From: Nocardia vulneris
Lineage (GTDB): Bacteria > Actinomycetota > Actinomycetes > Mycobacteriales > Mycobacteriaceae
Direction: 5' to 3'
Assembly: GCF_001613425.1 (NCBI RefSeq)
Contig: NZ_BDCI01000013.1
Coordinates: 1-64,000, forward strand
DNA: 64,000 nt
The translations under genes and the position numbers were made by a program. This document shows, piece after piece, positions 32,742 to 41,133 of this stretch. The notes below the pieces were generated by a model, which saw nothing but the letters and a program-made list of their open reading frames with translations, made no database searches and was not told the DNA's origin. How positions within the stretch are numbered: the stretch's first letter is position 1; each line of letters begins with the position of its first letter.

Positions 32742-33797
32742 ATGGTGGTCGGCGTGGCTGACCGGATACCTGTTGTGATCGTCGCGGGGTTTCTCGGCTC
32801 CGGGAAGACGACGCTGCTCAACCACCTGCTGCGCAACAGCCGCGGCACCCGGATCGGGGTGGTGGTCAACGACTTCGGCGCGATCAACATCGACTCGATG
32901 CTGGTGGCCGGCCAGGTCGACGCGATGGTCTCGCTCGGCAACGGCTGTGTCTGCTGCGCCGTCGACGTCAGCGAACTGGACGAGATGTTCACCCGGCTGG
33001 CGCAGCCGCGCGCCAAGATCGACGTGATCGTGGTGGAGGCCAGCGGCCTGGCCGAGCCGCGCAACCTCATCCGCATGGTGGTGGGCAGCGACAACCCGCG
33101 CATCCGCTACGGCGGTCTGGTCGAGGTGGTCGACGCCGAGCAGTTCCCGGCGAGCAGCGCGCGCCATCCGGAGCTGACCACGCACCTGCGGCTGGCCGAC
33201 CTGGTGGTGGTGAACAAGGCCGATCGGGTGCCCGCGACCGATCTGGCCGCACTGCGGCAGGATATTTCGGCTGTGGTCGGGCAGGTTCCGGTGTACGCCA
33301 CCACGCACGGCCGGCTCGAGGCGGGCCTGCTGTTCGACGAACCGCTGCGGGAAACACCGCGCGTCGCCGAGCAATTGAGCTTCGACGCACTGCTGCACGA
33401 GCACGAGCACGAGCACGAACCCGGCCACGCGGCGCACCGCCACCTGCACGACGACTACGTCAGCGTCTCCTTCACCAGCGAGCGGGAATTGGACCCGCGC
33501 CGGTTGATCGAGTTCCTGGAGGATCCGCCGCCCGGCCTGTTCCGGGCGAAGGGCTTCGCCACGTTCGCCGTCGCCGAGGAGCGCCGCAAGTTCGGCATGC
33601 ATCTGGTCGGGCGGCACCTGGTGTTCGAGCCGCAGCACTGGGCGCGCGGCGAGCAGCGCGTCACCCAGCTGGTGCTGATCGGCGCGGGTATGGACGTCGA
33701 ACTGGTCCGCAAGCGGCTCGACGACACCGTGCACACCGCCGCGGACTGGCTCGATCCGCAGTCGCTGCTCGGCGTCTGGCGCTACACACCGCACTGA
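32742..33797 (+). CDS. CobW/COG0523-family GTPase, probable metal (zinc) chaperone
   Basis: 351 residues. Walker A GFLGSGKTT, the metal-binding GNGCVCC motif, the Glu in VVEASGLAEP, NKAD specificity motif, and CobW_C domain at about 240-350. Between the domains is a His-rich segment (EHEHEHEPGHAAHRHLHDD), typical of members that bind zinc. These GTPases deliver metal to client enzymes, most often under zinc limitation. The start is ATG 32742 or GTG 32754 (VADRIPVVIV); neither has a strong Shine-Dalgarno. A cobalamin role is unlikely because no cobalt pathway gene is near. Confidence 0.88.
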   Translation: MVVGVADRIPVVIVAGFLGSGKTTLLNHLLRNSRGTRIGVVVNDFGAINIDSMLVAGQVDAMVSLGNGCVCCAVDVSELDEMFTRLAQPRAKIDVIVVEASGLAEPRNLIRMVVGSDNPRIRYGGLVEVVDAEQFPASSARHPELTTHLRLADLVVVNKADRVPATDLAALRQDISAVVGQVPVYATTHGRLEAGLLFDEPLRETPRVAEQLSFDALLHEHEHEHEPGHAAHRHLHDDYVSVSFTSERELDPRRLIEFLEDPPPGLFRAKGFATFAVAEERRKFGMHLVGRHLVFEPQHWARGEQRVTQLVLIGAGMDVELVRKRLDDTVHTAADWLDPQSLLGVWRYTPH

Positions 33798-33828
33798 TCC
33801 CACGATTTGGCATCGATTCCGCGAAAGT

Positions 33829-33861
33829 TGGCGCGTTCGGTCCGAAACTGGCGCGTTCGGT
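33829..33861. repeat. 13-bp direct repeat, 20 bp apart
   Basis: TGGCGCGTTCGGT at 33829-33841 and 33849-33861. The spacing of 20 bp is about two helical turns. It lies between the CobW gene and a small gene; possible regulator site. Confidence 0.5.
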
Positions 33862-34012
33862 TGTGGCGGCGGCGCGCGGCGGACACAAGACTGTCCTGGT
33901 GCCCGCCGCGTCGGCACGTGCGCAATGGAGCGAGCATGCCGCGCGACGTGTCGGGGTCGGCGCACCGATTGACGATCGAGCAGATTCGTTTGGCGACCGA
34001 TGGGAGTTTTCC

Positions 34013-34204
34013 GTGTTGGATTCGCAGGAGAGCGCCACCGCGTATGTGATCGAAGTGCTGGAGGCCAAAGGGACTGCCACGCGCTACGACTTCGACGTGC
34101 CCAGCATTGTGGCCGAGTCGCACGCCGTCGCCAACGGCTGGGATTTCCGTGGTATCGAGGACGCCACGTTCTGGGGGATCGTGGCGCGTTTCCTCAAGCC
34201 GTGA
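34013..34204 (+). CDS. Small hypothetical protein
   Basis: 63 residues from GTG 34013 with GGGAG 6 nt upstream. Sequence starts MLDSQESATAYVIEVLEAKG and ends FWGIVARFLKP; the middle is acidic (YDFDVPSIVAE). One alpha-rich domain, no membrane segment or cysteine. The amino-acid composition and third-position GC are normal for a gene here, unlike the upstream extension of the frame (33863-34012). Its last 11 bases overlap the end of the convergent AraC gene. Family not recognised. Confidence 0.65.
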   Translation: MLDSQESATAYVIEVLEAKGTATRYDFDVPSIVAESHAVANGWDFRGIEDATFWGIVARFLKP

Positions 34205-35174
34205 TCGACCACCGGCGCGCGGCGCGTCGCATCGAGCCCGCGTCCGAGTAACCGAGGAGTTCGGCTTGGCGCGCTCGGCTCAGCTTGCCCGTGGCGGTCG
34301 CCGCGTCGAGCCGGGCGGTGCGGGCGCGGTCCAACTCCTGCCGCCACGTCGTGCCCGCCTCCATCAGGCGGCGTTGCAGCGTCCGTGGACTGGTCGCCAG
34401 GCTGCGGGACACCCGATCCAGGGACACGTCACCGGACTCCAGAGCATCGGCCAAGGCAGCCGCGACCCGTTCGGGCCAGGCGCCGGCCAGGGGCGGCGGG
34501 GGTGGCAGCGCCTCGGCGAGTGGTTGCAGGATCGCGGCGAGCACCGGGTCGCTCGTGGTGAGCGGCAGGTCCATGTCGGCCGCGCGGAAGACCATCGCGT
34601 CCACCGGCGCGTCGAACTCGATGGCCGTGGTGCCGAACACCTCGATGAACGTGCGCACCTGCGCGGGCGCCGATTGGCGCAGCGAAACCCGCAGCGGCAC
34701 AAGGGGTGCACGGACCACCCGGCGGGCGCGGCTGAGCACGGCGGTCAAGCCCCACAGCTGGGTGAGGTCGCGGCCGCGGCCCTCGCCCCGGATCATGTCG
34801 AGATACAGGGTGACTTCCTCGTCGTTCTCCGCGACCAGGTCGAAGCGATGATTGGTGGTCACCGCGGTGACGTACGGCCCGCAGGTGGCCAGGCCCGCGC
34901 CGAGGGTCGGCGCGGTGGAGAACAGATAGTCGTAGAGGCCGAGCGTGGGCAGCTGGTAGCGCCGGGCCACGTGCAACGCGACATCCGGGTCACCCAGTCC
35001 GTGCTCGCCGAGTTCCCACAACCGGGAAAAGGTGTGGCTGGGCAGGTGCACGTCGTCACCGGCCATCGTCCACTCCGGTAGTCCGGTCTCCCTGATCAGC
35101 CGGTCTCGATCGAGCCCGGCCGCGGTGAGTTGAGAGATGACGAAGCGGTGCAGCAGAACCTGGTCGGTGCCCAT
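34194..35174 (-). CDS. AraC-family regulator with Arabinose_bd-type N-terminal domain
   Basis: 326 residues. N-terminal ligand domain (1-210) of the OruR/ArgR-like type (PSHTFSRLWELGEHGLGDPDVALHVARRY, LGLYDYLFSTAPTLGAGL). C-terminal HTH_18 at about 235-320: VSLDRVSRSLATSPRTLQRRLMEAGTTW and LLGYSDAGSMRRAARRW. Activators of this kind usually regulate a neighbouring catabolic gene; here the neighbours are moaE and a small gene, so the target is unknown. Confidence 0.85.
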   Translation of the reverse strand: MGTDQVLLHRFVISQLTAAGLDRDRLIRETGLPEWTMAGDDVHLPSHTFSRLWELGEHGLGDPDVALHVARRYQLPTLGLYDYLFSTAPTLGAGLATCGPYVTAVTTNHRFDLVAENDEEVTLYLDMIRGEGRGRDLTQLWGLTAVLSRARRVVRAPLVPLRVSLRQSAPAQVRTFIEVFGTTAIEFDAPVDAMVFRAADMDLPLTTSDPVLAAILQPLAEALPPPPPLAGAWPERVAAALADALESGDVSLDRVSRSLATSPRTLQRRLMEAGTTWRQELDRARTARLDAATATGKLSRARQAELLGYSDAGSMRRAARRWSITA

Positions 35175-35336
35175 CGCGTCCTCCCGTGTCTCGCGGGGGT
35201 CCCCGCCACCCCGGTGCTGTGCTGAACGGCTGCGCTACGCAGGTCCGGCAGGCCGAGCTCGCCGTCGATGAACTGCGCGCGCGAAAACGCTAACTCCGGT
35301 GTGTTGATTCGTCATAGGATTCATGTCACGGGCTTG
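35175..35336. other. Intergenic region between the AraC gene and moaE
   Basis: Both neighbours are leftward, so it holds the AraC promoter and the end of the moa transcript. No clear terminator hairpin was seen. Confidence 0.35.
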
Positions 35337-35774
35337 TTACGCCCCACAGGCGTTGACCCATTCGGACAATCCGTCGGCGAACAGCTGCCGCTTCCAGATC
35401 GGCACCTCGTGTTTGATCCGGTCCACCAATTCGGCGCACGCGGTGAACGCTTCCGCTCGGTGCGCCGCGGCGACAGCCACGACGATCGCGTCGTCGCCGA
35501 TCGTCAACTCGCCCACCCGGTGCACGGCCGCGACCGGCAACTCCGACGAGGCGGCCAGTTCGGCGCAGACCTTGTGCAGGAAGCGCTCGGCCTCCGGGTG
35601 CGCCGAGTACTCCAGCGCGGCGACCGCCTGGCCGCCGTCGTGATTGCGCACCTTTCCGGTGAATACCACGACCGCGCCGTAGTGCGGCCCGGTCACCGCG
35701 GCCGCCACCTCGGCGGCGTCGAGCGGCTGAGCGCTGATCCGCGCGAGCCGGACGGTGGGTTCAGTTGTCGTCAT
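35337..35774 (-). CDS. moaE: Molybdopterin synthase catalytic subunit
   Basis: 145 residues, normal length. Conserved segments: GAVVVFTGKVRNHDGGQ, ALEYSAHPEAE, HRVGELTIGDDAIVVAVAAAHRAEAF and the catalytic KHEVPIWKRQ. With MoaD thiocarboxylate it inserts two sulphurs into cyclic pyranopterin monophosphate. Its start overlaps the moaC-mog stop by 14 nt, so the genes are translationally coupled. moaD is encoded 3.5 kb away on the other strand within the same region. Confidence 0.95.
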   Translation of the reverse strand: MTTTEPTVRLARISAQPLDAAEVAAAVTGPHYGAVVVFTGKVRNHDGGQAVAALEYSAHPEAERFLHKVCAELAASSELPVAAVHRVGELTIGDDAIVVAVAAAHRAEAFTACAELVDRIKHEVPIWKRQLFADGLSEWVNACGA

Positions 35775-36762
35775 GGTTGCCGCCTCCGGCTACTTGCGCG
35801 AGCAGATGATCGAGCAGTGGTTCGAGCACCGCGATACCGTCCTTGACGCCGCCGGGGGAGCCCGGCAGGTTCACCAGCACCGATCGGCCGGACAACCCGG
35901 CCACGCCGCGGCTGAGCGCCGCGAGCGGAAACTTCGCGGTGCCCCGCTGGCGGATCGCCTCGGCGACACCGGGCAGTTCCCGGTCGAGCAGGGCGAGGGT
36001 GGCCTCGGGGGTCGCGTCGGTGGGCGAGGCGCCGGTGCCGCCGGTGCTGACCACCAGTGCCGGCTGGAACCGCAGCGCGTCGGCCAGGCCGACGGCGATG
36101 TCCGCGTCGGCGTACACCAGCGGCCCGCGCACCGAAAAGCCGAGACCCGCAAGCCATTCCGTGAGCACGGGACCGGTCGTGTCGACCCGGGTGCCCGCGG
36201 CGGCGCCGGTCGAGGCGACCACGACCACCGCCGAGCGCGACTCGAAATCGGTTTCTACGTCCGTGGTTTCGGGCTCGGACGCGGGTGTCGCCGCCGACCG
36301 TTCCCAATGACCGTGCTTGCCACCGTCTTTGGTGAGCAAACGGACGTCGTTCAGCGTCGCCGCCGGATCGACCGCCTTCACCATGTCGTGCAGCGTCAGT
36401 CCCGCGACGGCCACCGCGGTGAGCGCCTCCATCTCGACACCGGTGGGCCCCTTGGTCTTCGCGGTCGCCTCGATGGTGATCGCGGTATCGGTGAAACCGA
36501 ACTCGACCTTGACCGAGGACAACGCCAGCTGATGGCACAGCGGGATCAGCTCCGAGGTCTTCTTCGCCCCGGCGATGCCCGCGATCCGCGCGGTGGACAG
36601 CACATCGGCCTTGGGCAGGTCGTCGGCGCGTACCAGCGCGATCACCTCAGCGGTGGTCCGGAGCTCGCCCGCCGCGAGCGCGACCCGGGTGGTGTCGGCC
36701 TTCGCGCTCACATCCACCATGCGGGCCCGGCCCTCGCCGTCCACATGGGACAACTCACTCAT
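35761..36762 (-). CDS. MoaC-Mog/MoaB fusion (bifunctional molybdenum cofactor protein)
   Basis: 333 residues. MoaC at 1-155: MVDVSAKADTTRVA, AGAKKTSELIPLCHQL, KTKGPTGVEMEALTAV and MVKAVDP. A short acidic linker (ASEPETTDVETDFE), then a MoaB/MogA domain at 170-330 with LVVSTGGTGASPTDATPEAT and VLVNLPGSPGGVKDG. MoaC completes cyclic pyranopterin formation after MoaA; Mog adenylylates molybdopterin for MoeA. The fusion thus joins the first and late steps. The adjacent genes supply MoaE and MoeA. The fusion is known in other actinobacteria, so it is not a rearrangement artefact. Confidence 0.92.
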   Translation of the reverse strand: MSELSHVDGEGRARMVDVSAKADTTRVALAAGELRTTAEVIALVRADDLPKADVLSTARIAGIAGAKKTSELIPLCHQLALSSVKVEFGFTDTAITIEATAKTKGPTGVEMEALTAVAVAGLTLHDMVKAVDPAATLNDVRLLTKDGGKHGHWERSAATPASEPETTDVETDFESRSAVVVVASTGAAAGTRVDTTGPVLTEWLAGLGFSVRGPLVYADADIAVGLADALRFQPALVVSTGGTGASPTDATPEATLALLDRELPGVAEAIRQRGTAKFPLAALSRGVAGLSGRSVLVNLPGSPGGVKDGIAVLEPLLDHLLAQVAGGGNHDDN

Positions 36763-36802
36763 CGCACACTCCTCGGGTAACTCCGCTGTGCGACAAGGCG
36801 TG

Positions 36803-38050
36803 TCACAGCGTCCACACTCGTACCACGGCGCCCGCGGGCAGCGTGGTGACCTCGGCGGGCACGTCGATCAGGACGTCGGCCCACGCCATGCTCGCGACCA
36901 GGTGCGAGCCGGGACCGGACACCACCTCGACCGCCCGCGGAAGCTGTTGCGGCGCAGGCAGATCGCCGGATTCCGGATGAATCAGCTTGCCGCGCAGGAA
37001 TTGCCGCTTACCCTGCGGCGAGCGGGCGACCGCGTTGTGCAGCGGCAGGTCGTAGCTCGGCACCGGAGCCAGTCCGGCGAGCCGGCGCAGGATCGGCCGG
37101 GCGAACACCTCGAACGACACCATGGTGCTGACCGGGTTGCCCGGGAAGCTCAGCACCGGAACCCCGTCGACCACGGTGCGTCCCTGCGGTCCGCCGGGCT
37201 GCACCGCCACCGGCCCGAACTGCCCGCCGAGCGGCTCGAGCACGTCCTTGACCACCTCGAAGTCGCCCTTGGACACCCCGCCGGAGGTGAAGACGACATC
37301 GGCGGAACCGGTCGCGGCGGCGAGCAGCTTGCGGAACTGCGCGGGATCGTCGGTGCTGTGCTCGACCGAGACGACGGTGACGCCGTTCGCGGTGAGCGCG
37401 GCCGCCAGCGCGATCCCGTTGGAGTTGTAGATCTGCCCGGGGCGCAGCTCGGTGCCCGCCGGGACCAGCTCGTCACCGGTGGTGATGATCGCGGCGAGCA
37501 CCGGGCGCAACACCGCGACGGCGGGCAACCCGACCGCGGCGAGCGCGGCGATGTGCCGGGGCGCGAGGGTGGTGCCCGCGCGGGCGAGCAGCTCGCCCGC
37601 GCGCACGTCGGTACCCGGCTCGCGGACGAATTCGCCTGCGCTGCGGCCGCGTTCGATTGTCACCGTGCTGTCGTCCGATCGCGCGTCCTCGACCGGGACC
37701 ACACAGTCCGCGCCCGGCGGGATCGGCGCGCCGGTCATCACCTTCATCGCCGCACCCGGCGGCAGCGGCGTCTGCTCCGCGTTGCCCGCCGCGACCACGC
37801 CGGCCAGCGGCAGCGTCACGGGGGCGACCGCGACGGACGCGGCGCGCACCGCGTAGCCGTCCATCGCCGAATTGCGGAACACCGGCAGGTCGACGGGCGC
37901 GCGGACATCGTCGGCCAGCTGCCTGCCCAACGCGTGCGGCACCGCGACGTCCTCGACCGCCCGCGCGGCCAACGGCCGCAACAGCTGTTCGATGCTGTCG
38001 CGGTACTCGTCGACCGGCCGGGCCGAGATACTGGCGGGCCTTGGATTCAT
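36803..38050 (-). CDS. moeA: Molybdopterin molybdotransferase
   Basis: 415 residues, full length. Domain landmarks: LGRQLADDVRAPVDLPVFRNSAMDGYAV, TGAPIPPGADCVVPVE, TGDELVPAG, YNSNGIALAAAL, FTSGGVSKGDFE and LPGNPVSTMVSFEVF. It inserts molybdate into the adenylylated pterin made by the Mog domain. 40 bp from the moaC-mog start; the three leftward genes form one operon. Divergent from moaA across 139 bp. Confidence 0.95.
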   Translation of the reverse strand: MNPRPASISARPVDEYRDSIEQLLRPLAARAVEDVAVPHALGRQLADDVRAPVDLPVFRNSAMDGYAVRAASVAVAPVTLPLAGVVAAGNAEQTPLPPGAAMKVMTGAPIPPGADCVVPVEDARSDDSTVTIERGRSAGEFVREPGTDVRAGELLARAGTTLAPRHIAALAAVGLPAVAVLRPVLAAIITTGDELVPAGTELRPGQIYNSNGIALAAALTANGVTVVSVEHSTDDPAQFRKLLAAATGSADVVFTSGGVSKGDFEVVKDVLEPLGGQFGPVAVQPGGPQGRTVVDGVPVLSFPGNPVSTMVSFEVFARPILRRLAGLAPVPSYDLPLHNAVARSPQGKRQFLRGKLIHPESGDLPAPQQLPRAVEVVSGPGSHLVASMAWADVLIDVPAEVTTLPAGAVVRVWTL

Positions 38051-38177
38051 GCGAGCCAGCGTAATCGGTGCCGATCGGTACCGGCCGCCTGTCCCGCTTG
38101 TACGAAGCTCAGAAAAATGTGCGGTGCTCGGCGGCGGTTTCCGTACCTTCGGCGGCTGAGCACCGCGGGCCGGAGGT

Positions 38178-38190
38178 CATAATGGACACG
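38178..38190 (+). promoter_or_regulatory. -10 element giving a probably leaderless moaA transcript
   Basis: CATAAT at 38178-38183 matches the TANNNT/TATAAT -10 at five of six positions and ends 6 nt before the GTG start at 38190. Actinobacterial transcripts start about 7 nt after the -10, so initiation would fall on or next to the start codon. No Shine-Dalgarno is present upstream, which agrees. Confidence 0.6.
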
Positions 38191-39248
38191 TGACTCTGGT
38201 CGAGATGGGGATACCTGCCGTGCGGTCCGGGCGTCCCTCGCTCGACGGACGCCCCGACACGCCCTTCCTGCTGGACCGCTTCGGGCGGGTGGCGCGCGAT
38301 CTGCGCGTGTCCATCACCGAGAAGTGCTCGCTGCGCTGTACCTACTGCATGCCCGAGGAGGGCCTGCCCGCGATCCCGGCGGACGAGCTGCTGACCGTCG
38401 ATGAGATCGTCCGGTTGGTGCGGCTCGCGGTGCGCGAACTCGGCGTGCGGGAGGTCCGGTTCACCGGCGGTGAGCCGCTGATGCGCCGGGACCTGGAGCG
38501 GATCATCGCCGGCTGCCACGAACAGGTGCCGGATGTACCGCTGGCGATGACGACCAACGGCGTCGGGCTCGAGCACCGCGCGCACGCGTTGGCCGCCGCG
38601 GGGCTGCACCGGGTGAACGTCTCGCTGGACACCGTGGATCGGGCGGGCTTCGCCAAGCTGACCCGCCGCGATCGGCTCGGCTCCGCGCTGGCGGGGATCC
38701 GCGCCGCCCGCGACGCCGGGCTCGCGCCGGTGAAGATCAACGCCGTGCTGATGCGCGAAACGCTCTCCGGCGCAGCGGATCTGCTGCAGTGGTGCCTCGA
38801 TGAGCAGTGTGCGCTGCGGTTCATCGAGGAGATGCCGCTGGACGCCGACCACGAATGGGCGCGCGCGAATATGGTCACCGCGGCCGAATTGCTCGACGTG
38901 CTCGGCACGCGGTTTGCCCTGACCCCCGCCGGTCGCGACGATCCGGCCGCGCCCGCCGAGACCTGGCTGGTGGACGGCGGTCCCGCGACCGTCGGCATCA
39001 TCGCCTCGGTCACCCGCAAGTTCTGTGACACCTGCGACCGCACCCGGCTCACCGCCGACGGCATGCTGCGCTCCTGCCTGTTCAGCGATCAGGAATACGA
39101 TCTGCGCCAGGTGCTGCGCTCGGGGGCCGGCGACGACGAACTGGCCACGCTGTGGCGCGGTGCGATGTGGAACAAATGGGCGGGTCACGGTATCGACGCC
39201 GAGGGCTTCGTCCCGCCCGAACGCACGATGGGAGCCATCGGTGGTTGA
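38190..39248 (+). CDS. moaA: GTP 3',8-cyclase (radical SAM)
   Basis: 352 residues from GTG 38190. Radical-SAM cysteines C46, C50 and C53 in KCSLRCTYC; second cluster cysteines in KFCDTCDRTRL and LRSCLFS. The C-terminal GG that enters the active site is present (MGAIGG). It makes 3',8-cyclo-GTP, the first step of molybdenum cofactor synthesis. Its stop overlaps the start of moaD (8 nt). Not preceded by a recognisable Moco riboswitch. Confidence 0.96.
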   Translation: MTLVEMGIPAVRSGRPSLDGRPDTPFLLDRFGRVARDLRVSITEKCSLRCTYCMPEEGLPAIPADELLTVDEIVRLVRLAVRELGVREVRFTGGEPLMRRDLERIIAGCHEQVPDVPLAMTTNGVGLEHRAHALAAAGLHRVNVSLDTVDRAGFAKLTRRDRLGSALAGIRAARDAGLAPVKINAVLMRETLSGAADLLQWCLDEQCALRFIEEMPLDADHEWARANMVTAAELLDVLGTRFALTPAGRDDPAAPAETWLVDGGPATVGIIASVTRKFCDTCDRTRLTADGMLRSCLFSDQEYDLRQVLRSGAGDDELATLWRGAMWNKWAGHGIDAEGFVPPERTMGAIGG

Positions 39249-39483
39249 GATCCGCTATTTCGCCGCGATCGCGGACGCCGTCGGCAAGGACCGGGAGCAC
39301 CTCGACTTCCCGGTCGGCGCGACCGTCGGCGACCTGCGTTCCACCCTCTCCGCGTCGTACGGCCCCGACCTGGACAAGATGCTGTCGGTCTGTGCCTATC
39401 TGGTCGGTGACGAGCTCACCCGCGATCCCGCCGCCGCCCTGACCCAGCGGGTGGATGTGCTGCCGCCCTTCGCGGGCGGCTAG
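39241..39483 (+). CDS. moaD: Molybdopterin synthase sulphur-carrier subunit
   Basis: 80 residues from GTG 39241, overlapping the moaA stop by 8 nt. Ubiquitin-like fold with the required C-terminal Gly-Gly (VDVLPPFAGG). Adenylylated and thiocarboxylated before donating sulphur to MoaE. Carries a single Cys (SVCAYLVGDE). It is too short and too overlapped to stand out as an open frame but family length and C-terminus are exact. Confidence 0.93.
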   Translation: MVEIRYFAAIADAVGKDREHLDFPVGATVGDLRSTLSASYGPDLDKMLSVCAYLVGDELTRDPAAALTQRVDVLPPFAGG

Positions 39484-39510
39484 GACCTGTTTCAGGACCC
39501 AGCGCGGTGA

Positions 39511-39587
39511 TGTAGAGACCCGGTGGCGGTGTTCGTCGCTTGAATAGAGGGGCAGCAGGCCCTTCGATTCGAGGAAGGATGGCGATC
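39511..39587 (+). promoter_or_regulatory. Putative ECF42-type promoter of the first DGPF gene
   Basis: TGTAGA at 39511-39516, 17 nt, CGTCG at 39534-39538, inside the context TGTAGAGA...GTTCGTCG, followed by TTCGAGGAAGG before the start codon. The same string with the same 17-nt spacing precedes the paralogous gene (40339-40366). Conservation against divergent sequence around it supports a functional element. Confidence 0.6.
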
Positions 39588-40301
39588 ATGCAGTACTTGG
39601 CGACATTGGTGGGACCCGCGGACGCGCCCTATGCCGAGCCGGGCACTCCGGAATTCGACGCGGAGGTCGCGCGCTATGCCGCCTTCGAAGCCGCGGCGGG
39701 CGCGGCGATCGCGGGTGGCGTCGCGCTGTTCCCGGCGGAGACCGCCGTCGAACTCCGGCACACCGGTGGCAGGCTGATCACGACCAACGGCCCGTTCCCC
39801 GAGCAGACCGAGGTGGTCGGCGGGTTCCTCGTGTTCGACTGCGCGGACCTCGACGACGCCATCGAACTGGCCCGGCAGGCGCCCGCGGCCGAGGACGGCG
39901 CGGTCGAACTGCGTCCGCTGGTCCAGTGGGCGCCGCACGACGATCCCGGCCCGGACTGGTGGCTCGCGCTGCTCTGGGAGACACCGGCCGCGGTGATCGC
40001 GCCGGGCACCCCCGAATGGGATCCCGCGGTGGCCGAGCATGAGCGGTTCGGTGCGAAGTTCGGCGGATCTCTGCGCGGCGGTGGCGCGGTGCAGCCACCG
40101 ACGACCGCGACCACGGTGCGGGTCCGTGAGGGTCAGCTGTCCCTCACCGACGGCCCGTTCGCCGAATCGGCCGACGTGATCGACGGTCTGTATCTCTTCG
40201 CGGCCCCGGACCAGGCTGCCGCGACCGAGATCGCGAGCCAGATCCCCTGCGGGGAGAAAGGGCACGTGGAACTGCGCCGCGTCGTCGAACTCGACGACTG
40301 A
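39588..40301 (+). CDS. DGPF/YCII-domain protein, tandem copy 1
   Basis: 237 residues from ATG 39588, with GAGGAAGG upstream. Two YCII-like halves: residues 1-110 with LITTNGPFPEQTEVVGGFLVFD, and 115-237 with LSLTDGPFAESADVIDGLYLF. The second half keeps the DGPF motif; the first has NGPF. DGPF proteins of unknown activity are the usual genomic partners of ECF42 sigma factors, and one is encoded two genes downstream. The paralogous gene sets the start: there the first possible ATG of this gene is TTG, whereas ATG 39588 is conserved. Confidence 0.85.
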   Translation: MQYLATLVGPADAPYAEPGTPEFDAEVARYAAFEAAAGAAIAGGVALFPAETAVELRHTGGRLITTNGPFPEQTEVVGGFLVFDCADLDDAIELARQAPAAEDGAVELRPLVQWAPHDDPGPDWWLALLWETPAAVIAPGTPEWDPAVAEHERFGAKFGGSLRGGGAVQPPTTATTVRVREGQLSLTDGPFAESADVIDGLYLFAAPDQAAATEIASQIPCGEKGHVELRRVVELDD

Positions 40302-40338
40302 GCCGGGGACCTGCGAGTAGAAATAGTTTCGGGCCGGG

Positions 40339-40417
40339 TGTAGAGAAATCCGCGCGGCGTTCGTCGTCTGGGTAGGGAAGGGTATCGAGCCCCTCCGTTC
40401 GAGGAAGGTTGGCGACC
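40339..40417 (+). promoter_or_regulatory. Putative ECF42-type promoter of the second DGPF gene
   Basis: TGTAGA (40339-40344), 17 nt, CGTCG (40362-40366), then TTCGAGGAAGG in front of ATG 40418. Element, spacing and ribosome-binding region match copy 1. It could drive the DGPF gene and the sigma factor, giving positive autoregulation. Confidence 0.6.
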
Positions 40418-41131
40418 ATGCACTACTTGGCCACGATTGTCGGCGGCGAATCCGGGCCGAGCGCCGCGCCGGGTACACCGGAGTTCGACGCGGGCGTCGC
40501 AAAGTACGCGGCGTTCCAGGAGCAGGCGGCCGCGGCGATCGCGGGCGGCGCGGCGCTCTACCCGTCCGCCACGGCCGTCAACATCCGCGGTGGCGCCGGC
40601 GAAACACTGATCACCGATGGCCCGTTCACCGAACAGAACGAGGTGGTCACCGGTTTCTACGTGTTCGACTGCGCGAACCCGGACGAGGCGGTCCAGCTCG
40701 CCAGGAAGATCCCGGCGGCCGCGCGGGGCTCGATCGAGGTGCGGCCGATGCAGATGTGGCTGCCGCATTCGACGCCCGGGGCCGACTGGTGGCTGGCGCT
40801 GCTGTGGTCGCCGCAGGGCGATTTCGTCGCGCCCGATACGCCGGAGTGGGACACGATGGCCGCCGCGCATCAGCGGTTCGCCGAGCAGGCGGGCGCGGTG
40901 ATCCAGGGCGGCGGTGCGTTGCGGCCGCCGACCGAGGCGACCATCGTGCGGGAACGAGACGGTGCGCTGTTGCTCACCGATGGTCCGTTCACCGAGGGTG
41001 CCGAGGTGGTCGACGGGCTCTATGTGTTCACCGCGGCGAGTCCGGCGCAGGCCGGCGAGATCGGGGCGCGGATTCCGCGCGGCGAGAAGGGGCGCACCGA
41101 GCTGCGCCGGATCGTCGACGTGGGCTTCTGA
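40418..41131 (+). CDS. DGPF/YCII-domain protein, tandem copy 2
   Basis: 237 residues, exactly the length of copy 1, about half-identical over its length. Both halves keep DGPF here (LITDGPFTEQNEVVTG and LLTDGPFTEGAEVVDG). N-terminus MHYLATIVGGE. Two nt separate its stop from the start of the sigma gene, so both are co-transcribed and coupled. Role unknown; the pairing with ECF42 points to a shared, signal-linked role. Confidence 0.87.
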   Translation: MHYLATIVGGESGPSAAPGTPEFDAGVAKYAAFQEQAAAAIAGGAALYPSATAVNIRGGAGETLITDGPFTEQNEVVTGFYVFDCANPDEAVQLARKIPAAARGSIEVRPMQMWLPHSTPGADWWLALLWSPQGDFVAPDTPEWDTMAAAHQRFAEQAGAVIQGGGALRPPTEATIVRERDGALLLTDGPFTEGAEVVDGLYVFTAASPAQAGEIGARIPRGEKGRTELRRIVDVGF

Positions 41132-41133
41132 TC

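Noticed and set aside
33829..33861. CRISPR-type repeat
   Set aside because: Only two copies of 13 bp, no further units and no cas genes.
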